From contig MU858100.1 in the NCBI GenBank assembly GCA_033297075.1, positions 1-64,000 on the forward strand: a stretch of DNA of 64,000 nt, written 5' to 3'. This document shows positions 1 to 11,749 of the stretch, piece after piece (the stretch's first letter is position 1; every line of letters begins with the position of its first letter). The stretch is from Rhypophila decipiens. Its lineage: Eukaryota; Ascomycota; Sordariomycetes; Sordariales; Naviculisporaceae. The position numbers and the translations under genes are program-made. The notes under the pieces were generated by a model that was not told where the DNA came from, ran no database searches, and worked only from the letters and a program-made list of their open reading frames with translations.

Positions 1-94
1 AACTAGACTTGATTGGAAGATCCAATCAAGTAAATGGTATGTATAGTACGTATGAGGGTGTATAGGGTGGTTGTTCCTCTATACGATCCTCACA
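1..94. repeat. Possible right end of an LTR, cut by the window edge
   Basis: This stretch is much less AT-rich than the DNA that follows. It contains a perfect inverted repeat with 10-bp arms at 8-17 and 21-30 around a 3-base loop, and ends in CTCACA just before the AT-rich block. Fungal LTRs often carry such hairpins and end in CA. The left part lies outside the window, so neither the element boundary nor a target duplication can be tested. Confidence 0.25.
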
Positions 95-389
95 AATTCT
101 AGTAAACTAATATAATACAATTTACTAATATTTCTATTAATACTTTTATATTAGATTAGTTTTAAAGTCTAATAAACTTCTATAAATTACTTTAAGTTAT
201 TAAATAAAGTATAAGTTATACCAGAGTTAACGTTATAGATATAGATATATTTTATATTTTCTTTTATCATTTTAAAAGCCTATTAGATTTTAGTAGTTAT
301 TAATAATAGTACTAGAAATTTCTTTAAAAATCTAATTTATAATTTTTATCTTCTTTATTATTATTAAAACTAATATTTATAAGACTTTT

Positions 390-716
390 TGTGGGAACAA
401 ACGCAACACCACAACCCCCACCACACTCCACCTATCACAACGACCTGCGCTACACCACATAGGGACCAACAGTGGGATGTTGGTTGTTTTCCTTGCTTTG
501 GCTGTGCAGCGTGGGTGAGCCACTGCAGTCATGATGACATCGGTGCTGCACTGCTGGTCAATAGCAGTGTGCAGCACCGATGGCCTACTATATGTAGGCC
601 AGTAGGTAGCAGGTCCATAGACACACTAGATTGAAGAATACACATGCACTACTAACGATCAGATTCACCAGAGCTCAAGAGGACTGTATTGATATTGATC
701 ACCAGTGCAACCAACA
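390..716. mobile_element. Solo LTR (327 bp) with 5-bp target duplication
   Basis: A GC-balanced island inside the AT-rich block begins TGTGGG and ends CCAACA, the TG...CA ends of an LTR. It is flanked by the direct repeat CTTTT at 385-389 and 717-721, as expected for a 5-bp target-site duplication. It contains an 11-bp-arm hairpin at 541-551 and 569-579, and a 7-bp-arm palindrome around 582-600. CpA and TpG are frequent, so it has not been RIPed and probably arrived after the surrounding DNA was mutated. The short open frames inside look non-coding. It could belong to a copia- or gypsy-type element; no internal domain is present to decide. Confidence 0.7.
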
Positions 717-1799
717 CTTTTATTATTAGACTCTTTTAATAAGAACTAGTTAAAGATATTAGTATTAATATTAATAAAGTTCAAATTAAATAAAAGATTA
801 CTACTTACTCTACTTAGTACTTATTTAATAGTCTTTTATTTTATAGAAAGATTTTATAAACTATTATTATTATAAAATAAAATAGTTATAACTACTAGTA
901 TAGTACTTTAAAAAACTTATTATACTTTTTATTTAATAAATACTTTATCTAGTTTATAATAGAAATAATATTTTACTAACTTAAAAATATATTTTCTATA
1001 CTTATAGTAAAGGAAGTTTTCTTTAATTCTCTAGTTATAGCTTTCTACTAAGTATAGCCTTTTTAAACGTTTAGATTTCTTATTATCTTTATTCTTCTTT
1101 CTTACTAATAATAGTATTAAATTCTTTAATAACTCTTTATTATAAGTTATAATAGTTAGTTCTTAAAAGAGGCTTTTTTATATAAACTAATTCTTTACTT
1201 TCTTATATTACTATATCTTTATATCTTAAGAGTATTAGGTTCTAATTACTTTTATAAATATAAATATTCTATACTTAATTAAGAAATTAAACTAAAAACT
1301 CTATAGTTATTTTTATAAATAAATAATTCTATTAAAATAAGCTTTTAGTATAATAAAACTTTTATACTTAATATAAGTAAATTTATAGAAGAAGAATTCT
1401 TTAGTTCCTTTATTAATATATAGTAGGACGTTTTTAATTAGTATGTATATAGTCTTTAAATCCTCTTTATTTTAAGTTTAGCTATTATTTTCTCGTAATT
1501 GGAAGATATAGTTAGTTATTAAGTATATTCTTAATTATATAATAGATTATAGTATAGTCTTTTTACTAATTTATTACTTTAATTAGGTTAGTAAGTTTAA
1601 TAGTATAATCAGCTAAGTTAATATAATAGTTTAGATTATTGATTTTAAGGGTATCTTTTACTATATTTTCTTACTTTTTAAAGTTTATATTTAACTTAAA
1701 CTTAATATTAATCTTAATCTTAGCTAGTATATAATCTATGACAACTTTTAATATCTTTATTACTTTTTAGCCTAATATTATAAAGGTTATTAAATTTAT

Positions 1800-2035
1800 T
1801 TAGTTATAGTAACTAGTACTATATAGTAGTAGCTAACTTTTAGAGGATTTATACTATATAGTAATAGCTAATATAGGATAAACTATACTATATAGTAGTA
1901 ACTAATAGAGGATAGGTTATACTATATAATACTAGTAGTAGCTGTTATAAATATACTATATAATATTAGTAGTAGCTAATATAAATAGATATACTATATA
2001 GTAGTAATTAATATAGTTATACATAGCTTTATAGA
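1800..2035. repeat. Degenerate tandem repeats built on ACTATATAGTAGTA
   Basis: About six diverged copies of a unit containing ACTATATAGTAGTAGCTAA, spaced roughly 35-50 bp apart. They lie at the right side of the AT-rich block. Differences between copies are mainly A/G and C/T, as expected when RIP acts on a tandem array. Confidence 0.65.
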
Positions 2036-2166
2036 AGTAGCTAGGGTCTTATAACCTATAAGAGGTGAATTATAGATAAGGTCTCTATAGAGCTAAGCTA
2101 TAATATACTAAAGAAGGAAGAGTATAGGCCATTTATATAGCCTAACGGTAGTACTACACCTACAAC

Positions 2167-2238
2167 TGCCTGGTGGGGTACAAAGGCTTCACCCTGCCTT
2201 TGTGGCCCAGGCAACACTCAGGCAACACTCAGGCAACA
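2167..2238. repeat. Hairpin plus 11-bp tandem repeat at the block boundary
   Basis: Two nested inverted repeats form one hairpin: 2167-2173 pairs with 2207-2213, and 2180-2187 pairs with 2196-2203. It is followed directly by the 11-mer AGGCAACACTC at 2209-2219 and 2220-2230 and by eight bases of a third copy to 2238. It marks the change from RIPed to unique sequence about 80 bp before the RTP1 start. It may be the unmutated end of a mobile element or part of the RTP1 promoter. Confidence 0.6.
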
Positions 2239-2318
2239 GTTTATAATTAGTGAAACCCAATGTAACAAATGGTGAAAAGTAGCAAAAAACAGTGGATTTG
2301 CTCAAGGAAAACAAAGCA

Positions 2319-5264
2319 ATGACAATGGACCAATCCGCGCCTGACAAGAATGGTCGACAGCGATTGATGCAATCGATCCTCGATCACGGCGCCAAAGCTT
2401 TCAGCCCTGAAGCTGCTGGGAATGTGCAAGGCCAAGCCAAGGCCCGTCAAGAGTTTGACGAGCTGTTACAAGGGCAAGAGCAATAATCTCTCCACCCTTT
2501 GGTCTATGAAATGGTGCTAACACCATTCTCAGGATAAAGACGCCGAGCCTCATCGCAGCCCTCAACGTTCTCATCAGGCCAGGGCATTCTCCGCCATGGC
2601 TTCGCACCAAGCTGATGGAGGCTCTAGCCCTCGTTCCCCTCCGTCCAGATGGTGTCCGAATTACGCTCGAGTTTGTCTTTTCTGTACATCCGTCGAGTAC
2701 CGTGCGGGCAACCGAGGCGGCCGTCCCACAGAAAAAGGGGGCGAATATCACTCTCGAGGCCTTGACCATGGCCAGTAACCTCATCTCGTCTCCCCATGCC
2801 TCTGTGCCGTCTGAAGCGTGGTACGCTTGCATTTCTCCGCAGTTATTAGAGTTACTTGACGGCGTTCAAGGGCCTGAGTTGGTGAAAGCGGCATCCTACA
2901 TCATAGGATTTGGTATACTTGGCCGCAAGGCCTCTGGGGCTCCAGGTATGCAGCTGCTCCCCAGTCGAGCTGTTTGCCAATATTATTTCCTCATAGACTG
3001 ACACTGATGGCTGCCAAGGCACTCCGGGATGGAAATACCTGGCCGAGCCCATCCTGCACGCTATCAAGCCCCCTCTGGGTAGACGAGACGGGACAAAGTC
3101 GGATGAGGAGATCATTGATCTCAGTAAAGACAAAGTGCTTGTCAATTGTGCCCAGCTAGCATCGGCTCTACGCCGTCTTCAGTCTTTGACCACCTCGCAT
3201 CCCAACCCTGGGCTCTGCAAGCGGCTACTGTACCCGTTGCTGCTCCCACTCTGGGCGCTGTCATCCTGGCCCAACACCCGGCAGGAACTGAACGACCAAA
3301 TTTGCACACCAGCTCTAGAGCTCTTGAAGATATATCTGAAGCTCGCCGGCTCGTCGGGCACTCTATTTTTGTTGGTACATCACCTAGGATACGTTGGCGG
3401 ACTCAACTTCAAAACGCCAGAGTGGGTGTACAAGGAGACAGAAAACGGCGAGCTCCGAATTGTCGAAACTGCACATCGAATTGGGTCCCATGTCGGAGAC
3501 TCACCCCAGATATCTCTTCTCGACATGGATAACAAGATACCGAAACTCTTGGAACTCGTTACCGCCATATTTTCTGACGCTGACATCGCCACTGTATTCT
3601 TGGAGCTCCTCGAGAGGTGGCTCAACTCATCCAAGCGTACTAAAATAACTACTGTCCTGATCAAGGAAGAGGAAACCGAAGATCAAGACCCGATGACCCA
3701 ACTCACAGAGCTCAAAGTACTACAGGCGATGATGTCACGATTCCCCGAAAAGCTGGCGACCCAACCAAAACATATTCTAAGCCTGGTCAGCCAGATTCTA
3801 GCAGGACAAGATGACACGGCAAACAACGAACAAGAAGAAGAGGAGGTGGCAGCCGTCGCTCTGAGCCTCTTAAACATGATCGTCACCGTCCCCGGCTTCG
3901 AAAAGTCCAAAGTCGACCCAGACATAATAACCTCCATCGAGACTTCTCTCGAGAAGCTTTCATCTAAGAAAGCCAGCGACCTCTCACAAACCGCCCAGAA
4001 CCTCAAGCTCCTCCTCAAATACCGCGACGAGCTCGACGAACTTACCGCCGCATCACCAAACTCCACCACCACCACGGCCCCAACAGCCCGGCAAATCGAA
4101 GACAGAAAGACCTACAGCCTAGCAATATCCTACATCACAGCAGCAGACTCCCCACCGCCCGTAAAGTCCGAGGGTCTGAACCTGCTATCCAACCTCATCA
4201 CCGCGCAAAGCCCCGTCCTCGACATTCCGGGTGTGCTGGTCTTGTTGTCGTCCCTGATGCGCGACAGCGAGGATTACATCAACCTGCGAGTCATAAAAAT
4301 GTTTACTTTGCTCGCCTCGTCGCGACATCACCCCAAGGCTGTGACTCGCGAGCTGCTGGATCACTACATTGACGCCAAAGAAACTGAAACAGTCGACTCG
4401 AGGCTTAGATTCGGTGAAGCGCTCTTGCAGGTGGTTGATCGGCTTGGGGAAACATTTACGGGGGATCTCGCAAAAGAAGTAGGGGATGCGCTTCTTAATG
4501 TGGCTGGACGACGGGGTCAACGCCCCAAGACAGAGGCTCGGCAGAAGAGGGAGCGTGATAAGCAGATGAGGCAGAAGAAAAAAAACCAAGACCTTGATCC
4601 AGACATGGACATGGACGAAGAAGAGGAGGACGAACTAACGTCCGACGAGAAAGCCCGCGAGGAAATTCTAGCACGGATAGTTTCAGGCTGGGAATCCCGC
4701 CGCGGGACAGAGGACGTACGAATCCGCGCCTCGGCCTTGTCTATATTTTCCAGCGCCGTCGAGACGAACATCGCCGGCTTGGGACCTACGATGCTATACA
4801 CGGCAGTGGACCTCTGCGTGAGTATACTGCGGATGGAGACGGACATGGAAAAGGGCATCCTGAGAAGGGCAGCTGTGCTGTTGGTCCTAAGCTTTGTCCG
4901 CGCATTGGACAAGGCCAGGTCCGAAAGAAGGTCGTCAACGTTGGGGATCGGGTTTGGCATGGCCGCGCAGCAGGATATTCTTGTCGCGTTGGGGTATGTA
5001 GCCCAGACGGACAACGATGGGCTTGTGAGGCAGCATGCTAGGGATGTGATTGAGAGTTTGGAGAATTGGAATGTCGCGAGCTTGGTGGGTGACAACGCCT
5101 CGAATGGAGGGCTCTTGGGCGGGATAGGTACAGGTCTGCCTAGGTTGGCCGGCCTGGTGGTTGACCCGGGGAGGTCCATGTCGGCTGCGCATGTGGCGAG
5201 AGATGGTTCAGCTGCTGGGGGTGATAGGCCCGGATCACATCCGAGGATAGAGGAGATTGAGTAA
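2319..5264 (+). CDS. RTP1: RNA polymerase II assembly factor, RTP1/TANGO6 family
   Basis: Three exons, 2319-2473, 2533-2945 and 3019-5264, give 937 residues; phases close exactly. Intron 1 is a GC-AG intron (donor GCAAGA, branch GCTAAC, acceptor CTCAG). Intron 2 uses GTATGC and ends CCAAG. The protein is a long alpha-helical, HEAT-like chain. Roughly residues 550-705 match the first conserved C-terminal block of the family, an acidic and lysine-rich linker follows, and about 735-880 match the second. Known yeast Rtp1 helps assemble and import RNA polymerase II and its animal relative is TANGO6; the role here is inferred from that similarity. The start is the first ATG in frame; a second, at 2325, is possible. 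The gene begins about 170 bp from the RIPed block yet looks intact. Confidence 0.85.
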
Positions 5265-8122
5265 GTTAGGGGGTGGGTTGCGTAAGCTAGCTAGCATCAA
5301 TGGTATATGGTGATCTTTTTTGGTGTTATTATAGATACAACTAGATTGCTATCAATATTTGTGTGGCGTTTCGGCCTTTTGTTTTCATTGGTTCTTTACT
5401 GCTCCTTGCTTTGGGACGGTTTTGTGATGTTTCTGGGACGGGGGAACGGTTCTATTTTTGTCGCCAAGAATTTGATATATGTATGTCAAACAAAGGCAAC
5501 TAACTGCCATTGGGGGGCTTCGAGCTGAGAGTGATGTAGTAGCGGTGTCATCTATCGTGAGAGTCATCACCGGTGCCGGTGTAGACGCCCGGGACCGGTC
5601 GTCGTCCATAGGAAGCGTTGATGGATTTGTAATGGTCATGTGGCATACCGAGGTATGTGAGGGACATAAAGCTTGCCATGATACATGATGACGTGTCTGC
5701 TCGTCTTCTGTAACTATCTACAGCAGAGTTGACATCCTCTTAGGGACGTACCAGGTAGGTACGAGAGTGGTTCTATTGGATCTGAGCTAGAAATCTAAAG
5801 GCAGCGGCGTTTCTCTCACTTGCCATGCGACTAACTTGGTAGGTTGTGTTTTTGCCTAATCCAGTCAAAACGTCCACATGTAGCAAATGTGACACTTGGG
5901 CCGGCAAGTTGCTCTGTGTAACCTCATTTGTCGATGTGATAGTAGCCCCCGTGAGGAGCTTACGCACCCACCGGTCAGAAAAGCGGTGATAACTACCGAA
6001 AAGTTACATTTCCAGCACCCAAATAAGTGTCTCGTAGTGTCAGGTCTATTAAGGAGGACTCAGCTCGCTACCTAACTTGTATGTGTAGATGATGGTGGAG
6101 AAAATCCGGTATTGACTGCAGGCCTGGCTGCATGGATGTCTATTGATTAAGACTGCCCCGACATTGAATGTAGTTGGGGGTACGGGTCTGGGTATGAGCT
6201 GTCAGCGGCGTGTATATAATAAAGCGATTGTGACGATCACAAGGCAAAGTCTCCCATGGAATCGGCGTGGCGTCCGGAGAAAACAATAAAGAGCTGTCTG
6301 AATCTGGCCAACATTCTTATCTCCAGGTTTTTCTTGCCTGGCCCCCATTTTGTCACTTGATACTATTTTGGTTTCATGCGGCCCGTCACCTGAACCTCCG
6401 AAGAAGGTAGTCTTGGATCTCGCAATCGCATAGAGACTCTACATGTCGGTGACTCGAGTATAGAGGTTCCGTTCGCTGATGTTCAGCCTCATCCGAGTCA
6501 CCTGCACGTAATACAAGAACGGCCCCCAATGGTGGGTACAGTACATGAGGGTTGACACATTCCCCGGGCCCCGGGGGCCGGGGACAGGATCTGTCAGCGC
6601 GCTTATCGCGGCTAAATCGAGCGGCCATGAGAAATGACCATGAACTTGATCGGACGGGGGCCGGCCGGTCGCCGGGGGCTTGTACAATGGTTGACAATTG
6701 CTGAAGCACCCACCTCGGGACGTGCCGTGAGGCTACCTACCCGTCCACTACACAAGAAGAAATAAGGTCGAGCTGGGATCGGTATAAGCACTGCATGATC
6801 GGACGACGTCGCTCAATGGCTACATTCGTTGCTCTGTGCCGAATCAGTCATGACTAGAGTCGGGAGTGTTGATCGCTGAAAATAGGTAAAAAGGTTGATC
6901 AAAACGGCTGCCTTGGATCTCCTAAGACCGTCGGAGATATTTAGTGGTGTGGGAATAAATGTTGGCGAGAGTCCGTCTTGCCCAGAACAAGCATCGGTCA
7001 GCCAGTGAACAAGGCAGCATTACATACCATAACTGGTGTGCCATGTTAGTCAAGCATCTAAAAAAGAGGTCTTGCGCTTGGGATGATTCTTGTGCGACAC
7101 ACCAGAATAAATGGTACCTCGCGTCGCCAAGGTACTTCGAGGCAGCCTCAACAAAATCCAGGCCCAATACGGTACTCTTCTTGGTCAATGTCGAGAATCT
7201 GAGTTGCAGATGCAACGCTGCAGCGCTTACGACGCTTGCTGCCCGCTTTTCTCGCTTGCGACTGCAAAAAGAAGAAGATGGAGGGTGGCCTGCGTCTCTG
7301 ATTCGCGCTCATTTACGCCGGAGCCACCGAATGATACTGCTGAGAACCAAGCAGGGTGTGGTCCAGCTTATTAGGTGGGCATGTGGCGCCATATCCAGTT
7401 GAAAGGGGCTTGATGATGAGTGAGTTTAGAAAAGTTTGGGGTTACTCTACCTGTTGAGAGGGTTGGTTCTGATAAAAGGGAGAGTAACAACAAAAGACTT
7501 TATGTTGACCACCGACTTGGATACCGGGGTACATCTAGGTCCCCGGGAAGGTCGGTCCCTGTCCGGCAAGGGTCCTTCTCCAGATTGCCCAGGCTGTCCA
7601 AAACGGGTTTGTGAGGTGTATGCCGTTTAAACCAGTTCAAAATCCCACGCAATATTAATAGAAAGAATAGCCAAGCTCGAGGCATTGCGGAAGCGAGTCC
7701 GACTGGAGAGCTAAGCGGTGCCCTGTAGTCCCATACATCATATATGTACGCGACAATGGGAAAATGGGGGCCGATTCGCTCATCGTGGCAGCGTGAGCGA
7801 TTGCTTGATGTGGAAAATTGCAGGTGTCTCCTAGGTGCCCGAGATAACCGAGCTTTCTCTATGGTGTGTAGGTACCGGCATCTATGGTGGTTCAAGAACC
7901 AACAAGGCTGGAGCATGACTGCTCTGATGAGGACTTTCATTCCCACCTGCTAATTCCCTGGTCTTAAAACGGCGCTCTTGCCTCGCCCTAAGCTGTAAAA
8001 GTTCAGTCAGATCCTGGATGTTCGTCGACAAACCAAGATTCACCTATCCTTGCTTATCATATCACATCCTCAGACAATCGCATCTTCACATCTTCACATC
8101 AGCTGAATCTCCGAACCCTAAG
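5265..8122. other. Intergenic, no recognisable gene
   Basis: About 2.9 kb between RTP1 and the small gene at 8123. Its first part must hold the RTP1 3' UTR. Open frames here, the longest an ATG-initiated 147-residue frame at 6959-7402, show no familiar motif, low-complexity bias or convincing splice context. Base composition is unique-sequence-like with no RIP signal. Confidence 0.6.
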
Positions 8123-8419
8123 ATGCCTGGCAAACAAAGGTCAGTTATCACAATACTTGGTGTGCTTACCTGTTCATCCGATGCCCAGGCTCAAAGATAG
8201 ACTCTCTAACATTCATGACTCTCTAGCTCTCCCGTTCAAAGCGGAAAGGAGGACACAGCCGGCCGAGAAGTACGCCTGATGCAATTCCAGACAGAGCCGC
8301 AAGCTCAGTGCAACATCCTCGTGCGCCTGCCAGACCAGACACGCACGCCGGCTGTCACTGTCCCGGCAATGGCCAAGGAAATCGACCGCATCATGAGTGC
8401 TTTCCACACGACCAAGTAG
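8123..8419 (+). CDS. Small hypothetical protein (69 residues), two exons
   Basis: Exon 1 is 8123-8139 and exon 2 is 8227-8419. The intron starts GTCAGT, has CTCTAAC near its end and closes with CTCTAG; the joined codon is AGC (Ser). The leader before the ATG is CA- and pyrimidine-rich with CATCTTCACATC repeats, typical of a fungal 5' UTR. The protein starts MPGKQSSPVQ and is hydrophilic, with a centre reading RLMQFQTEPQAQCNILVRLP and an end MSAFHTTK. I do not recognise a family. After the TAG the same frame stays open for 39 more codons (to 8539) with a protein-like run of ALPKQQLQQAVVQALKDSG. The stop may therefore be a recent nonsense mutation, a readthrough site or a missed splice. An upstream acceptor at about 8187 is an alternative but gives an early stop. 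Confidence 0.5.
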
Positions 8420-10148
8420 AGGATGATGGCGTTGCCCAAGCAGCAACTTCAACAAGCAGTGGTTCAAGCCTTGAAGGACTCGGGCCCATTTCGTGGATGT
8501 AGAGCAGTTATGTCAGAAGAAATAAAGAGGAATATCTAGCGCTAGGTTATTTGTCAGTCATAGTTTCAGAATATTTCTGTCGGGAAAGAGCGACAGGAAC
8601 GAGGAACAACAAGAAGAATGACAGCGAGGAGAATTTCCGACTGGAAGCTATGTGGGAATGCGCAACAGAAACATGTAGCTGGATCATGGAAGTAGCATAC
8701 TATATCGATGAAAAGTTTGTTCCCATATCGGGACAACAAATTCATACCCATGACAAAGTGACCAAGCTCTGGCTAAGCCACCAATATGAGCAAAGGGTAT
8801 CGGGCCCTAACTCGATAAGGATGAAGACATGAGCCTCGTTCATAGCGCCAACCGAAGAGCCATTTTGGAGGGACGCGGCTTCAAGGACATGGCATTCCCG
8901 AAGGGACTGGGCTCGTTGAGGTTTGATGACTCTGTGGTGGCCAACGGGATACTTATGCCCGCCTGACAGGCAAAGGGCATCACGAGACACCCAATTGCAG
9001 TGAGCATGGAAGCACGCGAAGAATCCATCTCATCGTGGGCTCGTCTTGATTGTGGGAGGATTTATACGGTCGAGGACCATCTCCGGGTTATGAAAATTGG
9101 GCGAATTCGCACAGCCAGTTTGCCGCTTTTGGAGACGTATTCCAGCTATGTTTGGGTTTCAATCTTGTATGACCCTGAAAATGAAGAGTGCATCCGATCT
9201 TGATCAGGAAGCTCCGGCTGAGGTCCTTCGAGATGCATGCAGGGCGCGTCGAGATTGATGCTCGAAGATGTTCGTGATGGTGAAGGTCGGTTCCATGTCC
9301 AATCACGTCAGTGTTATCGATAAAGTGGTCGTTTGTCAGCAGCAGTTGCTAAGGAACCGGCAAATCTTCGGATGCGGAAGAGGATCACTTGACCTTTCCG
9401 TATCAATTCCCGGTGAAAGCGGCCCGGGCGGGCTAAACTTCGGGACGATGACAACTGCCAAGACAAGCCGTGGGATTCAATATTGCGAAGTTAATCGAGG
9501 CCTGGAGAACAAATTGGGGGACCTTGTGGCCTCCCCGGCCTTCCCCGGAACTGGTTGTTCAAATATGCCTTCCAATTCGGTGTCTGATAGCTACGCCATC
9601 CTGTCCATACACGATCCAATTAAGCATCAGCTAAGCTTTCGGTCTTGAGGTGGCGCTGATGGGAGGTGCGGCATCGAAATACGGAAGGCGGATGACGCTC
9701 CGCACCATGCACGCGGGAAAGACGGTGACGGTGACGGGCAGGCAGGGTTAGGTTAGCGCCTCAGCGAGGGGGACGGAATACGGAATGTTTGCCAAGTACT
9801 CCGTACTATTGCATACAAGTAGGTACTTATCGGAGAGCCTTCAATAGGCAGTTCCTTTAAAGTCGTTTTCGTTCATCTTTTTTTGCTCTCATTGCCGGGG
9901 ATCGAACAATCCTCCGTGGCACCCTCCACGACAGCCAGCCATGTCCTTATACATGCTTTAGCAAGGAAATCAATTCGGAGTTCGGATTTGGATGTATAAA
10001 GTCTTGGACATTTTTCTCATGAATTCATATCTTGGATTCCTCTACTCATATTCATCTCATTGCCCAATCTCGACAGTCCTCTCATATCCTATTCGCACTT
10101 CTACCCATAGTAATTCAGATATCACACTCGAACAAGCCATCTCATCCA
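8420..10148. other. Intergenic, 5' region of the MFS gene
   Basis: No gene is recognised. The last 110 bases before 10149 form a CA- and pyrimidine-rich leader. A copy of the 9-mer TACTCCGTA lies at 9797-9805. An open frame at 9268-9648 (126 codons, ATG start) has no recognisable motif and is not called. Confidence 0.6.
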
Positions 10149-11749
10149 ATGGAGAAACAAGATAAAAAACGGCTACCGCCGCCTGCTCCAGAAAATGCCC
10201 CTCCCCACTACCCCGAGGTCACGAAAGAGTCGGATTTCTCATCACCAACACTAGCGAATGCTATAGACGACGAGGAAGCTGCCCGACCTCCTGCAGTGCC
10301 GGGCGAGGATGGCAAACCGGAACCAAAGCAGGAGAGATGGAACAACAACAAACGAAACATGTTTCGCTATTTCACCGTGCTTTATGCCTTTATCCTGATG
10401 GGCATGAGTGATGGTGCTCTCGGTGCCTTGATTCCATCTGTAAGAACCCAAACCAACCATACCCCCCTATCCTCACCCTCACAAGCATAAAGTCAAGTAA
10501 ACAAAGACTAACACACAAATTCCAGCTACGAGACTACTACAACATATCCTACACCGTAGTCTCCCTCGTCTTCCTAGCCCCCTTCGTAGGCTACATCCTC
10601 GCAGCCCTCAGCAACAACCTAATCCACCACTACTTTGGCCAACGAGGCGTCGCCATCCTCACCCCAACCTGTCGTCTGGCGGGCTTCATCCCCCTAGCAG
10701 TACACCCGCCCTACCCATCCATCCCGATCCTCCTCCTCCTAGTCGGCTTCGGCAACGGGATCGAAGATTCCGCCTGGAACGCCTGGGTAGGCAACATGCA
10801 CAATGCGAACGAGCTCCTCGGCATAATCCACGGCGCCTACGGCCTAGGCGCGACCATCGCCCCCTTGATCGCAACCTCGATGATCACAAAGGGCAGCCTC
10901 CCCTGGTGGACATTCTTCTACGTCATGATCGGCCTCTCGGGCATCGAGCTGGTCGTAATGACCTGGGCATTCTGGTCCGCCACGGCCAAAGTCCATCGCG
11001 ACTCTCTGGCGGCGGTAGCCTCCTCAACCACCACGCCCCAAGAAGGAGCAGGAGAGAAACACCAACGCACCACCACCCGAATGGTCATGCGCGAGCCAAT
11101 AACCTGGCTCATGGCTTTCTTCCTCCTAGGCTACGTCGGCGCAGAAGTCTCCCTAGGCGGCTGGATAGTAACATTCATGATCGACGTCCGCCACGCGCCG
11201 CACTTCGACGCCGGCCTAGTCGTGACCTTCTTCTGGCTAGGCCTGACCGTCGGCCGCGTACTCCTAGGCTTCGTCACGGGCAGGATAGGCGAGAAGCTCG
11301 CCATCACAATCTACCTCCTCCTCTGCATCGGGCTGGAACTCCTCTACTGGCTCGTGCCCAATTTCATCGCCTCGGCCGTCTTTGTCAGCTTTCTCGGTTT
11401 CTTTTTAGGGCCCTTGTTTCCGGCTGCTATAGTGGCCGCTACCAAGCTCCTCCCCAAAGACGCCCACGTCAGTGCCATCGGGTTCGCAGCCGCGTTTGGC
11501 GGCGGCGGCGCGGCTATTTTCCCGTTTGCAGTCGGCGCGATCGCGCAGAAAAAGGGAGTAGGCGTCCTGCAGCCTTTTGTGCTGGCTATTTTGGTGTTTA
11601 TCATCATCTTGTGGTGGTGTCTCCCTGGCGGCCTTAAGCCAGGCGGTCTCGAGAGGGCACGGGAGAATAAGGAGCCGGTTGGGTATGAAGTGAGGAAGGG
11701 TTGGCGGTTGTTGAAGGAGAAGACGGCGAGGTCTGGAGGCGTTTCTTGA
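10149..11749 (+). CDS. MFS transporter, BSC6-like
   Basis: Two exons, 10149-10439 and 10526-11749, give 504 residues; the 86-bp intron (GTAAGA, GACTAAC, TTCCAG) is phase 0. A charged, proline-rich cytosolic tail of about 75 residues is followed by hydrophobic segments consistent with 12 membrane helices and a central loop rich in S, T and Q near residues 260-285. The stretch GFGNGIEDSAWNAWVG and the following GIIHGAYGLGATIAPL are characteristic of the fungal family around yeast Bsc6, related to fucose-permease-type carriers. The substrate is unknown. An in-frame extension upstream begins only at a TTG, so the ATG at 10149 was chosen. Its neighbours are unrelated in function. Confidence 0.85.

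Larger units (their letters stand above)
95..2150. repeat. RIP-degraded AT-rich repeat block
   Basis: The sequence is very AT-rich and, apart from the island at 390-716, almost lacks CpA and TpG while TpA is abundant. In about 720-1000 I see essentially one CpA and no TpG. That is the signature of repeat-induced point mutation, which turns CpA into TpA on either strand of duplicated DNA. No coding frame survives, so the original element cannot be named. The block ends sharply near 2150, shortly before the RTP1 gene. Confidence 0.85.

Noticed and set aside
377..634. Overlapping open frames on both strands in the GC-balanced island
   Set aside because: They sit inside the 327-bp solo LTR, use a non-ATG or arbitrary start and show no protein character.
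6959..7402. 147-codon ATG frame downstream of RTP1
   Set aside because: No motif, no splice support and several overlapping frames of similar quality; not distinguishable from chance.
10032..10148. N-terminal extension of the MFS transporter
   Set aside because: The upstream start is a TTG, and the text reads like a translated CA-rich leader; the first ATG is 10149.
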